In this document: piece after piece, positions 8,966-17,337 of the stretch
How positions within the stretch are numbered: the stretch's first letter is position 1
How the letters are laid out: every line of letters begins with the position of its first letter
Origin: Chitinophagaceae bacterium
GTDB taxonomy: Bacteria > Bacteroidota > Bacteroidia > Chitinophagales > Chitinophagaceae
Direction: 5' to 3'
DNA: 64,000 nucleotides
Assembly (NCBI GenBank): GCA_019752045.1
Contig: JAIEMP010000010.1
Coordinates: 1 to 64,000 of the forward strand
The notes under the pieces: generated by a model
What the model saw: only the letters and a program-made list of their open reading frames with translations
Database searches by the model: none
Told to the model about the DNA's origin: nothing
Made by a program: the position numbers and the translations under genes

Positions 8966-9590
8966 GCGAACAAATAAAAATAATACCGGAGTTGTGATAC
9001 TCGCTGCAGGTGCATCGTCACGCTTAGGTTCCCCCAAACAATTATTGGTTTATTCAGGTGCTACTTTATTGCAACATTCTGTTGAAGTGGCACAGACAGC
9101 TGATGCAGATCCTGTCGTTGTTATTTTGGGTGCAAATGCAGATCTTATTAAATCGGAAATAAAAAATACAAAAGCTAATGCAGTTGTCAATCCTGAATGG
9201 AAAGAAGGAATGGCTTCAACAATCCGTTTTGGTTTACAAACGTTGCTGAAATTAAATCCGGAAGTTGATGCTGTGGTAATGATGGTGGCTGATCAGCCAT
9301 TTGTAACAGCGGAGTTATTAAATAACTTGATGGAAGTTCATAGAAAAAAACAGCGCAGCATTGTTGCAAGTAAATATGGAACTACTTTTGGAACACCTGT
9401 TTTATTTGCCAAGCGGTTCTTTCCGGAGCTTTTGGAATTAACAGGTGATGTTGGAGCAAAAAGTCTGGTTCGAAAGTATATGAATGAAGCTGCATTTGTT
9501 TTTTTTCCTGAAGGAGAGATTGATATTGACACAGTGGAAGATTATGAGAAGTTGAAAGATGTAAAAGAAGGCGGAGGGTATATGGCATAA
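8955..9590 (+). CDS. MocA-like molybdenum cofactor nucleotidyltransferase
   Basis: 211 residues of the MobA-like NTP transferase family (NTP_transf_3). The nucleotide-binding signature LAAGASSRLGSPKQ lies at about 16-29, and the metal-binding region MVADQPF at about 112-118. In xanthine oxidase family systems MocA joins CMP to molybdopterin to give the MCD form, and this fits the location after xdhC and before moeA. MCD versus MGD specificity cannot be settled by eye. Start ATG at 8955 lies inside the xdhC 3' end. Confidence 0.87.
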   Translation: MTDERTNKNNTGVVILAAGASSRLGSPKQLLVYSGATLLQHSVEVAQTADADPVVVILGANADLIKSEIKNTKANAVVNPEWKEGMASTIRFGLQTLLKLNPEVDAVVMMVADQPFVTAELLNNLMEVHRKKQRSIVASKYGTTFGTPVLFAKRFFPELLELTGDVGAKSLVRKYMNEAAFVFFPEGEIDIDTVEDYEKLKDVKEGGGYMA

Positions 9591-9737
9591 GGCGTAAGAA
9601 AGATTTCACGCCACGTCAGACGCCCTCGTCGGACGGGAAAAGTTTAGTCTTTTGCTCTTTAATGGAAAAAAATATTGGCCACAGATTACACAGATAACAC
9701 AGAAAGAAGATAAAAATCGAAAATTCATTCCCAAAAA
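9591..9737. repeat. intergenic repeat region between mocA-like gene and moeA
   Basis: Directly after the stop there is a short hairpin (GGCGT...ACGCC, 9591-9613), then one copy of the GTCnGACG repeat at 9613-9638 (ACGTCAGACGCCCTCGTCGG and following bases), also found twice near 42244-42354. Further on is GGCCACAGATTACACAGATA, a low-complexity string often seen in intergenic DNA. The region may attenuate the long cofactor operon or carry a second promoter for moeA; no convincing TAnnTTTG box was found. Confidence 0.5.
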
Positions 9738-10916
9738 ATGATTTCAGTTAATGAAGCAAAACATATTATTTCAACAAACGTAACAGCATTACATCCTGTT
9801 ACTCTTTCATTATTACAGGCAAGAGGAAAAGTATTGGCTGCAGATGTATTTGCAACAATTGATATTCCCGCATTTCCGCAATCAGCCATGGATGGTTATG
9901 CATTTGCATTTGATCATTTGCAAAAAGAATTGATCATTGATGGAGAGATGGCTGCAGGAAGTTCTTCAACTGTTGAAGTAGCAGCAGGTAAGGCCATCCG
10001 CATATTTACAGGAGCACCTGTTCCCGCAGGAGCAGATACAGTAGTGATGCAGGAAAAAGTAAAAACAGTGAACGGAAGATTGATCATTGAAGATGAACAA
10101 CTGCAACGCAACAGCAATGTTCGTTCCATCGGTTCAGAAATCAAAGCAGGCGAACTCGCTTTGCCGAAAGGAAGTTTACTCACTGCTGCTGCCATGGGTT
10201 TCTTAGCAGGGATTGGTATTACAGAAATTTCTGTTATTCCAGATACTGCAATCAGCATTATACTTACCGGCAATGAATTACAGGAGCCGGGCAAACCATT
10301 AGCGTACGGACAAGTATATGAATCGAACTCATTTGGTTTAACAGCTGCGCTAGAATCGTTGCATCTTCCTGTTCATCGCATTTATAAAGCAGAAGATGAT
10401 CTGGAAGTATTAACTGCAATCTTACAACAGGCGTTGAATGAAAGTGATCTGGTATTATTAACAGGTGGTGTAAGTGTTGGTGATTATGATTTTGTATTGC
10501 AGGCTGCAAACAAATGCGGTGTACAGCAACAGTTTCACAAAATAAAACAACGGCCGGGTAAACCTTTGTTCTTTGGAACGAAGAATGAAAAAGTAATATT
10601 TGGTTTGCCGGGTAATCCATCATCTGTGCTTACCTGTTTTTATGAATATGTAACAGAAGCTCTGTCGCTGCAAACAAAACGTCCCTTGCAATTAAAGACC
10701 GTGCAAACTGTTTTGACGAAAGATTGTAAAAAAGCAGCGGGACTTACACATTTTCAAAAAGCATATTACAACGGAGAAACGGTATTGCCTTTAGCTGCGC
10801 AGGAGTCATACAAATTAAATTCGTTTGCAACTGCAAACTGTTTATTGCAATTAGATGAAGAAAAGGAAGAGTATAAGGTCAACGATCCCGTAACCATTCA
10901 TCTATTACCTGTTTAA
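9738..10916 (+). CDS. moeA: molybdopterin molybdotransferase MoeA
   Basis: 392 residues, the normal MoeA length. MoeA uses adenylated molybdopterin and molybdate to form Mo cofactor. Landmarks in order are SAMDGYAF (about 49-56) in the N-terminal domains, TGGVSVGDYDFV (about 239-250) of the MogA-like domain that binds molybdopterin, RPGKPLFFG and GLPGNPSS (about 272-295), and a C-terminal beta domain. TSUP-type transporter follows 5 bp later, so translation is likely coupled. It sits amid other cofactor genes, which fits. Confidence 0.95.
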   Translation: MISVNEAKHIISTNVTALHPVTLSLLQARGKVLAADVFATIDIPAFPQSAMDGYAFAFDHLQKELIIDGEMAAGSSSTVEVAAGKAIRIFTGAPVPAGADTVVMQEKVKTVNGRLIIEDEQLQRNSNVRSIGSEIKAGELALPKGSLLTAAAMGFLAGIGITEISVIPDTAISIILTGNELQEPGKPLAYGQVYESNSFGLTAALESLHLPVHRIYKAEDDLEVLTAILQQALNESDLVLLTGGVSVGDYDFVLQAANKCGVQQQFHKIKQRPGKPLFFGTKNEKVIFGLPGNPSSVLTCFYEYVTEALSLQTKRPLQLKTVQTVLTKDCKKAAGLTHFQKAYYNGETVLPLAAQESYKLNSFATANCLLQLDEEKEEYKVNDPVTIHLLPV

Positions 10917-10921
10917 CAGCA

Positions 10922-11653
10922 ATGGACTTTATTTATCTTTTTTACCTGCTTTTATTTCTTGTTGCATTTTTATATGCATCTGTAGGGCATGGTGGTGCCA
11001 GTGGATATTTGGCGTTGATGGCCATTTTCAGTATTGCACCTGAAGTAATGAAACCTACGGCCTTGTTGCTCAATTTATTTGTATCGCTTACATCGTTCAT
11101 ACAATTTTATCGTGGCGGCTATTTTAAATGGAATGTGTTTTGGCCATTTGCTTTACTATCGGTTCCAATGGCCTATTTTGGCGGCAAGGTTGGTATTGAT
11201 GCGGATGTTTATAAGAAAGTTCTTGGTCTGCTTTTATTAATACCGGTTGCAAGATTTCTTTTCTTTAGCAATATCCAGGTAGATGACCCGAAGAAAGTAA
11301 ACTCAGGAGCAGCAGTTGTAATTGGAGCTGTAATTGGTTTTCTCTCCGGACTTATCGGCATAGGTGGAGGAATTATTCTCTCCCCAATACTTTTAATGCT
11401 AAAGTGGGCAAACATGAAACAGGCTGCAGCCATCAGTGCTTTGTTCATTTTTGTTAACTCACTCTCAGGTTTGGCAGGACAACTAACAAAAGGCATTCAG
11501 TTTACAACAGATATGTATCTCTATGTGGTCATTGCTTTTGCGGGAGGATTGGCCGGAGCTTATTTCGGTTCGGTAAAGTTGAAACAGGGTATGTTGAAAT
11601 ATATGCTGGCAACGGTATTATTAATTGCTGCTGTAAAACTATTGGTAACCTGA
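10922..11653 (+). CDS. TSUP (TauE/SafE) family membrane transporter
   Basis: 243 residues, seven or eight hydrophobic segments and the two glycine-rich TSUP repeats (ASVGHGGASGYLA near residue 20 and GLIGIGGGIILSPILL near residue 147). Family members export or import small sulfur anions such as sulfite or sulfoacetate. The gene is embedded between moeA and moaD with gaps of 5 and about 30 bp, so it belongs to the cofactor operon. A sulfur-anion or oxyanion flux connected to cofactor sulfuration, or molybdate entry in place of ModABC, are both guesses; no mod genes are in the window. Confidence 0.85.
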   Translation: MDFIYLFYLLLFLVAFLYASVGHGGASGYLALMAIFSIAPEVMKPTALLLNLFVSLTSFIQFYRGGYFKWNVFWPFALLSVPMAYFGGKVGIDADVYKKVLGLLLLIPVARFLFFSNIQVDDPKKVNSGAAVVIGAVIGFLSGLIGIGGGIILSPILLMLKWANMKQAAAISALFIFVNSLSGLAGQLTKGIQFTTDMYLYVVIAFAGGLAGAYFGSVKLKQGMLKYMLATVLLIAAVKLLVT

Positions 11654-11683
11654 GTTGGGTTATTTTTGCTGCTTAATACATCA

Positions 11684-11917
11684 ATGATGCGTGTGGAAGT
11701 TTTGTTTTTTGGAAAGCTTGTTGACATTGCAGGTGCTTCGCTTGTACTGAACAATGTAACATCAACCGATGAACTGCTGGAACAACTGCGTTTGCAGTAC
11801 CCGCCACTTGCTGCTGAAAAATTTATTATGGCAGTTGATAAGAAAACAATTTCAATAAATACTTCTTTAACCGATAACTGCACTGTTGCTTTATTACCAC
11901 CATTCTCAGGAGGATAA
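11684..11917 (+). CDS. moaD: molybdopterin synthase small subunit MoaD
   Basis: 77 residues from the ATG at 11684 (an adjacent ATG at 11687 is equally good; an in-frame TTG at 11666 would add six unlikely residues). The ubiquitin-like protein ends in the double glycine GG needed for thiocarboxylation. MoaD carries the sulfur that MoaE inserts into cPMP. The stop codon touches the start codon of the adenylyltransferase gene that activates MoaD, which indicates tight coupling. Confidence 0.92.
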   Translation: MMRVEVLFFGKLVDIAGASLVLNNVTSTDELLEQLRLQYPPLAAEKFIMAVDKKTISINTSLTDNCTVALLPPFSGG

Positions 11918-13042
11918 ATGAACAACGATCAACTATATGAACGTTACCAACGTCAACTGATCCTGCAGGGATTTGGTGCAGAAGCGCAACAGAAATTGTT
12001 GTCAGCATCTATATTGGTAATTGGTGCAGGTGGATTGGGTTGTCCGCTGTTGCAATACCTTGTTGCTGCTGGTCTTGGTTCAATTGGAATTGTGGATGAT
12101 GATGTGGTGTCGCTTTCTAATTTACACAGGCAAGTATTGTACAATGTGCAAATGATCGGCAGGCCAAAAACAGATTGTGCTGTTGAAGTATTGCGGCAAT
12201 TGAATCCGCAAGTGAAGTTTACTGTTTACAATGAACGATTAACAAATAAGAATGCCGCAACAATTCTTTCTGCATTTGATGTGGTAGTTGATGGCTCCGA
12301 TAATTTCGCTACACGTTATTTAGTGAATGATGCCTGTCTACTGCTGAACAAACCATTGGTGTACGGCGCTATTTCACAATACGAAGGACAGGTAGCTGTA
12401 TTCAATGTGCAACAGAACAGTGAACGTTCGGCTAATTACCGTGACTTGTTTCCGCATCCGCCAAAAGAAGGAGAGGTATTGAATTGTGCAGAAGCAGGAG
12501 TGTTAGGTGTGTTGCCGGGTATCATCGGCAGTATGATGGCAAATGAAACAATTAAACTTGTTACAGGAACAGGAACCGTATTAGCAAACAAACTTTTCAC
12601 ATACAATACACTCAACAATCAAACCTATGAACTTGAATTGAGCAAACGCTCAGAAACAATGTCGCTTATTCCTGCAACAATAGATGCATTACAGCAAACG
12701 GATTATGAATGGTTGTGCAGCACTGCTTCACTGGTCAACGAAATTGATGCAACTGTATTTAATGAATTGATTGCTGAAGGTAAAACTGCTATTGTAGATG
12801 TAAGGGAAAAAGATGAACAGCCTGTTGTAACTGAGTTCAGCCATATACAGATTTCGTTAAGCCAATTGCAGCAACATGCTTCGTGGTTAACAGAAGATAC
12901 AATTATAGTATTCTGTCAAACAGGCAAACGAAGTGCAGCGGCTGCAAAACAGTTGACTGAATTATTTAGCAGCTCGAAAAAGATATATAGTTTAAAAGGC
13001 GGCATACAGCAATGGATGCAGCAGCAAAAACAAACCGTGTAA
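11918..13042 (+). CDS. moeB: MoaD-adenylyltransferase MoeB with C-terminal rhodanese domain
   Basis: 374 residues. Residues 1-245 form a ThiF/MoeB E1-like domain with the nucleotide-binding GAGGLGCPLLQYL (about 37-49), D-DxVxLSNLHRQ and the NCAEAGVLG region. Residues 270-374 form a rhodanese domain with Cys333 in FCQTGKRS, likely the sulfur carrier. The fusion can adenylate MoaD and then deliver sulfur to its terminal glycine, as in MOCS3/Uba4. Where E. coli MoeB has the zinc motif CYRC, this protein reads ANYRDLFP, so that zinc pair is missing. The stop overlaps the moaE start (TAATG). Confidence 0.92.
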   Translation: MNNDQLYERYQRQLILQGFGAEAQQKLLSASILVIGAGGLGCPLLQYLVAAGLGSIGIVDDDVVSLSNLHRQVLYNVQMIGRPKTDCAVEVLRQLNPQVKFTVYNERLTNKNAATILSAFDVVVDGSDNFATRYLVNDACLLLNKPLVYGAISQYEGQVAVFNVQQNSERSANYRDLFPHPPKEGEVLNCAEAGVLGVLPGIIGSMMANETIKLVTGTGTVLANKLFTYNTLNNQTYELELSKRSETMSLIPATIDALQQTDYEWLCSTASLVNEIDATVFNELIAEGKTAIVDVREKDEQPVVTEFSHIQISLSQLQQHASWLTEDTIIVFCQTGKRSAAAAKQLTELFSSSKKIYSLKGGIQQWMQQQKQTV

Positions 13043-13482
13043 TGGAACGTAAACCGAAGAATATATTTACGCAAGGAGCTATTGACCCAGCATTTATTGC
13101 AGACAGTATTGCCAATCACAGCTCAAAAATAAACATTGGCGGACATAGCATTTTCCTGGGACAGGTAAGGGCCGATGTGATCAATGAAAAGAAAGTAGCA
13201 GCCATTGAATACACAACGTATGAAGAATTGGCGTTGGAAAAGATGCATGTTATTCGGGAAGAGACGTTTGCTAAATATGAGCTCACTTGTATGCATGTGC
13301 ACCACAGTTTGGGCACAGTAGCTGCAGGCGAAATCTGTTTGTTTGTTTTTACATCATCAGCACATCGCCGTGCAGCCATTGATGCCTGCAACGAAGTGGT
13401 GGAACGCATCAAAACAGAATTACCTGTTTGGGGAAAGGAATTATTTGAAGACGAAACGCATCAATGGAAAGTAAATCAATAA
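13042..13482 (+). CDS. moaE: molybdopterin synthase large subunit MoaE
   Basis: 146 residues from the ATG at 13042, which overlaps the moeB stop as TAATG. An upstream in-frame ATG at 13012 lies inside moeB and is less likely. The MoaE fold is recognised by HHSLGTVAAGEICLFVF, SAHRRAAIDACNEVVERIK and the conserved lysine-rich ending LPVWGKELF. With MoaD it converts cPMP to molybdopterin. It is the last of the tightly spaced run, followed by a 238-bp gap filled with hairpin repeats. Confidence 0.93.
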   Translation: MERKPKNIFTQGAIDPAFIADSIANHSSKINIGGHSIFLGQVRADVINEKKVAAIEYTTYEELALEKMHVIREETFAKYELTCMHVHHSLGTVAAGEICLFVFTSSAHRRAAIDACNEVVERIKTELPVWGKELFEDETHQWKVNQ

Positions 13483-13508
13483 TGTATTGTCTGGTTATAA
13501 ATTTATTA

Positions 13509-13668
13509 ACCCCATCGGGGTGATAATGTCAGTAGAAAAAACCAAATAATAGTTGTTAAGCTCCGTAGGAGCGACATGTTTTTTGGTTTTGCATCTTGAC
13601 ATATCGCTCCTACGGAGCTGGTTTCTGATTTTCCAGCCTTTTTTACTAACATATCGCCTCTCTGAGGC
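13509..13668. repeat. cluster of four REP-like hairpins
   Basis: Four short palindromes share a flank. Unit 1 is ACCCCATCGGGGT (13509-13521) followed by GATAATGT. Unit 2 is GCTCCGTAGGAGC (13560-13572) followed by GACATGTT. Unit 3 is GCTCCTACGGAGC (13606-13618), preceded by GACATATC. Unit 4 is GCCTCTCTGAGGC (13656-13668), preceded by AACATATC. Thus each unit has a hairpin plus a GAYATGT-like tail, arranged right, right, left, left. This is the architecture of REP/BIME elements that RAYT transposases mobilise. No RAYT gene is in the window. Confidence 0.75.
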
Positions 13669-13720
13669 TATCCCATACATTTGATTTAATTTGACATACA
13701 ATACAAAATAATAAACAGCA

Positions 13721-14635
13721 ATGGTCAACATCACACATAAATCAACAACATTACGGCAGGCAATTGCAACAGCATTACTCTCTGTTTCGAAACCTGAAAT
13801 AATTGCAGCCATTCAAAACAAAACCGTCCCCAAGGGCGATGTGTTTGAATTTTCACGTGCAGCAGGATTGCTGGCGATCAAAAAAACAAGTGATGTCATT
13901 CCTGATTGTCATCCGTTACCGGTTGAGTTTGCTTCCATCAAACATACAATCGATGGCTTAAGCATTTTGATCTCTGTTGAAGTGCACACTATTTATAAAA
14001 CAGGAGTGGAGGTAGAAGCGATGCATGGTGCAGCCATTACTGCGTTAACCATGTACGATATGTTGAAGCCGTTGGACAAAGGCGTAGAGATTTCATCCAT
14101 TAAACTGGAAAGTAAGAAAGGCGGAAAAACAGATTTCAAAGATGAACTGAAAGAAAATATTCGTACCGCTGTCATCGTTTGTTCAGATTCTGTTGCTTCA
14201 GGTACAAAAGAAGACAGCAGCGGTAAAGCCATTCTGCAAAAGCTGGAACAACATCAGCTAAAAGCAGCGGTATATGAAATTATTCCTGATGAGTTTGAGG
14301 TAATTCAATCAAAAGCTAAACAATACAGCGAAGAAGGATTCAATTTAATTTTATTCACCGGAGGTACTGGATTATCACCAAGAGATATAACACCCGAAGC
14401 TATTCAACCTTTACTCGACCGTGAAATTCCCGGTATGATGGAAGCTGCACGAAACTATGGTCAGCAGCGAACACCGTATGCCATGTTATCAAGAGGTGTT
14501 GCAGGTTTTATTGGTAATTCACTTGTAATTACATTGCCCGGATCAACCAAAGGTGCAGAAGAAACAATGGATGCTCTCTTTCCTTATGTGTTGCATTTGT
14601 TTCGTGTGGCAAAGGGGATGCGGCACGAAATTTAA
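13721..14635 (+). CDS. moaCB: bifunctional MoaC-MogA (MoaCB) molybdenum cofactor protein
   Basis: 304 residues with two enzymes in one chain. Residues 1-140 are MoaC (cyclic pyranopterin monophosphate synthase) with [16 protein letters not shown] (52-67), [13 protein letters not shown] and MYDMLK. Residues 147-304 are a MogA/MoaB-type molybdopterin adenylyltransferase with [11 protein letters not shown] (151-161), [11 protein letters not shown] (212-222) and LPGSTKGA. The fusion covers the step just after MoaA and the adenylation just before MoeA. Fused MoaC-MoaB proteins are known in several phyla. It follows a REP-rich gap and may have its own promoter. Confidence 0.93.
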   Translation: MVNITHKSTTLRQAIATALLSVSKPEIIAAIQNKTVPKGDVFEFSRAAGLLAIKKTSDVIPDCHPLPVEFASIKHTIDGLSILISVEVHTIYKTGVEVEAMHGAAITALTMYDMLKPLDKGVEISSIKLESKKGGKTDFKDELKENIRTAVIVCSDSVASGTKEDSSGKAILQKLEQHQLKAAVYEIIPDEFEVIQSKAKQYSEEGFNLILFTGGTGLSPRDITPEAIQPLLDREIPGMMEAARNYGQQRTPYAMLSRGVAGFIGNSLVITLPGSTKGAEETMDALFPYVLHLFRVAKGMRHEI

Positions 14636-14801
14636 GATTACTTAATATTGAATTTAATCTGATGTACTATCTTTCACACAGAATTAATTTGTTTATCTGT
14701 AACGTTAGCAGAGAACAATAACAAGCATCAAAAATAAACAAGAGAAGTATAAATGATCTGCATCCGGCCGGGAGTTGATTTACAGCAGATAAATTGATTG
14801 T

Positions 14802-16835
14802 ATGAAAAAATTACAGAAAATCGGCAGTATTTTTTTCATGTTTACAGTTGCACAGTCACAGGCACAAACAGATACAACTGCTAAACCACTGGAAGAAGTG
14901 ATTGTTACTGCCAATCGTACCAAAACACCTGAGGCAACTGCAGGTTATGCAACTGGAGTTATTTCAAAAAAACAACTGGAACAGTTTGCACCACGTACAA
15001 CACCGGAAGCATTGATGGGATTGAACGGAGTTTTTCTGCAGAAAACAAATCATGGTGGCGGTTCTGCTTTTGTTAGAGGATTAACCGGCAACCAAACATT
15101 GATTCTGGTAGATGGCATCCGGTTAAATAATTCAACTTTTCGTTATGGCCCCAATCAATATCTCAACAGCATTGATCCATTTAATATTGAACAGATAGAA
15201 GTGCTTCGTGGAGCAGGTTCAGTACAATACGGTTCAGATGCGATTGGCGGGGTTGTACATGTATTTACAAAAGATCCTGTTTTTCAATCTGCTGCTGCAA
15301 CAAAACGTACAGGCGGAACAGTGCTTGCTAAATTCATGTCGGGCAATATGGAACAAACAGCAAGGGCTGAGTTACAATACAGCCGTGATAAGTTTGCTGC
15401 AATTGCCGGAGTAACGGTCAGGAATTTTGGAGATCTTATTGGTGGCGATACAACAGGCATACAAAGCCCCAGTGGTTACAACGAGATGGCTTACAACATT
15501 AAACTGAAATTCAAATTAAACAACAGGGTGCTGCTTACAACTGCGCAACAGTTTTTAATCCAGGATCAGGTACCCGTGTATCATAAAATCCGTTTAGAGA
15601 ATTTTAAAGAGAATGAAATGGATCCGCAGCAGCGCATGCTGAATTATGTGAAGCTTTCGATTGCCAATCACAAGCGGTTGTTTAAATCCATTGATCTTGC
15701 TGTCTCGCATCAGCAAATGCAGGAGGGTCGCAACAGTCAAAAAAATAATCAGCTTATTTCAGTACGTGAAAAAGATAACGTCAACAGCTTTGCTATTACA
15801 CTTGATATTGCATCGGTTGTAAACAGCAACTGGACAGCTCGTTCAGGAGTTGATTTGTATTACGATCATGTGCAGAGCTCCAGAACAACAACTGATATTC
15901 AATTTAACAGCACCAAATCTGCACGGGGATTATATCCCAATGGTTCGGGCTATGGAAATTATTCCTTGTTCTCTCTGCATCATTTTCAGTTTCAGCGATT
16001 AAAAGCAGATGCCGGATTGCGGTATAATTTTTTTGGAATCCGTATTAAAGACAGTGCACTGGGCAATGTTTATCTGCAGCCATCAGCATTGGTAGGTCAT
16101 GTTGCACTTTCGTATGAAATGTATAAAGGGCATTATTTATTCACTTCATTCAACAGTGGCTATCGGGCACCCAATATTGATGATATGGGAACGCTTGGTC
16201 TGGTTGATTTCAGATATGAAATTCCTGCAGCGGATTTATTACCTGAACGATCATTGAATTATGAAGCCGGTTATAAATTCAGAAGCAGGAATTTTCGCTT
16301 TACTTCAAGTTTTTTTTATCTGCAGTTAAAACAACTGATCAGCAGAGTGAAGATTGAAAATGAACAGATCAGTGGATACAACGTCTACAAAAAAGAAAAT
16401 ACAGGTCGTGCTTTTATTCGTGGTACAGAAACAGAAGCAGAAATTCTGTTGCTGAAAAACTGGCGTGTAAATGCAGGTATTGCTTATTTGTATGGAGCCA
16501 ATACAAGTGATGATGAACCGTTACGTCGTATACCACCTTTCAATGGAAGGCTTCGTACAACCTATCAACGCAACCAATGGTTTGCTGCCGCCGAATGCTG
16601 GTTTGCAGATAAACAAGAACGGCTGGCCCGTGGCGACAGAGAAGATAACAGAATTCCTGTAGGCGGTACCCCGGGCTTTACTGTATTGAATGTATATGCT
16701 GGTTATTCATACAAACAAATATTCAAAATCAATACAGGATTACAGAATTTATTGAATAAAGATTACCGTACACATGGCAGCGGCATTAATGGGTATGGAA
16801 GAAGTATATGGCTGTCTCTCCAATATATGTTTTAA
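14802..16835 (+). CDS. TonB-dependent outer-membrane receptor (CirA/BtuB type)
   Basis: 677 residues. A signal peptide ends near SQAQ (residue ~22), then comes a TonB-box-like segment EEVIVTANR, a plug domain to about residue 155 (FVRGLTGNQTLILVDGIRLN, IEVLRGAGSVQYGSDAIGG) and a ~520-residue 22-strand barrel ending in phenylalanine (LSLQYMF). No carboxypeptidase-like N-terminal extension and no SusD partner are present, so it is a siderophore, vitamin or metal type rather than a glycan one. It follows the molybdenum genes by 166 bp; a role in molybdate or substrate uptake is possible but unsupported. Confidence 0.9.
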   Translation: MKKLQKIGSIFFMFTVAQSQAQTDTTAKPLEEVIVTANRTKTPEATAGYATGVISKKQLEQFAPRTTPEALMGLNGVFLQKTNHGGGSAFVRGLTGNQTLILVDGIRLNNSTFRYGPNQYLNSIDPFNIEQIEVLRGAGSVQYGSDAIGGVVHVFTKDPVFQSAAATKRTGGTVLAKFMSGNMEQTARAELQYSRDKFAAIAGVTVRNFGDLIGGDTTGIQSPSGYNEMAYNIKLKFKLNNRVLLTTAQQFLIQDQVPVYHKIRLENFKENEMDPQQRMLNYVKLSIANHKRLFKSIDLAVSHQQMQEGRNSQKNNQLISVREKDNVNSFAITLDIASVVNSNWTARSGVDLYYDHVQSSRTTTDIQFNSTKSARGLYPNGSGYGNYSLFSLHHFQFQRLKADAGLRYNFFGIRIKDSALGNVYLQPSALVGHVALSYEMYKGHYLFTSFNSGYRAPNIDDMGTLGLVDFRYEIPAADLLPERSLNYEAGYKFRSRNFRFTSSFFYLQLKQLISRVKIENEQISGYNVYKKENTGRAFIRGTETEAEILLLKNWRVNAGIAYLYGANTSDDEPLRRIPPFNGRLRTTYQRNQWFAAAECWFADKQERLARGDREDNRIPVGGTPGFTVLNVYAGYSYKQIFKINTGLQNLLNKDYRTHGSGINGYGRSIWLSLQYMF

Positions 16836-16897
16836 GGCTGTAAGATTTTCTCTGTTTAATGCGGATGTTAAAAAGCCAACCGGTTATTGTCAGCCGA

Positions 16898-17320
16898 TTA
16901 TTTCAACTCCGCACTTCCAAATAAATGGTTAAACTGCTGGCAATGTATCAATGCATATCTGTATTGCGAAAAATCAGGCGTACCACTAATACTGTATACC
17001 TGTGTGCCGCTGGTTGACTTTAGTTTTCCAAGATCAATAAAATTAACGGGCTGTATTTCTTTCGACAAATATACATGCAAATCGGGGCCGTTTGAAATGC
17101 TCATATCTTGCAGTACCAAAGAAAACGAAGCACTGTCAGATGCTGTAATGATTTTTGCTGTACCCCTCACGTTTCCATAAGGGCCATTTATAAAAGCACC
17201 TGTTTGGTTTATCATGGCTGAACTGTCAACTGTATCCATGCCCGGCACTGTTGGGGTTGCTTCCTTTTTACATGCCGCTAACATCATTGCTGTAAATGCT
17301 AATAATAATAACTGCTTCAT
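16898..17320 (-). CDS. lipoprotein with DM13 domain
   Basis: 140 residues from the ATG at 17320 (an ATG nine bases earlier is possible). A lipoprotein signal ends at LAAC (Cys17-like lipobox), followed by a ~100-residue DM13 domain: VRGTAKI, NGPDLHVYLS, LGKLKSTSGTQVYSI and a final HCQQFNHLFGSAEL. DM13 proteins are proposed to take part in redox reactions through a conserved cysteine, present here in HCQQF. The protein should sit in the periplasm or on the outer membrane. It lies 17 bp after a beta-barrel gene on the same strand, so the two are probably co-transcribed. Confidence 0.85.
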   Translation of the reverse strand: MKQLLLLAFTAMMLAACKKEATPTVPGMDTVDSSAMINQTGAFINGPYGNVRGTAKIITASDSASFSLVLQDMSISNGPDLHVYLSKEIQPVNFIDLGKLKSTSGTQVYSISGTPDFSQYRYALIHCQQFNHLFGSAELK

Positions 17321-17337
17321 TGTAATCATATAACTTT

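Noticed and set aside
13495-13812. minus frame of 105 codons across 13495-13812
   Set aside because: It spans the REP-like hairpins and the start of moaCB and has no recognisable sequence.
327-14635. moaA in the molybdenum island
   Set aside because: No radical-SAM GTP cyclase with the CxxxCxxC / C-terminal cluster is present; the only radical-SAM protein in the window is MiaB.
14636-14801. possible riboswitch before the TonB receptor
   Set aside because: No B12-box or other known aptamer core; only a small ATCTGC...GCAGAT inverted repeat was seen.
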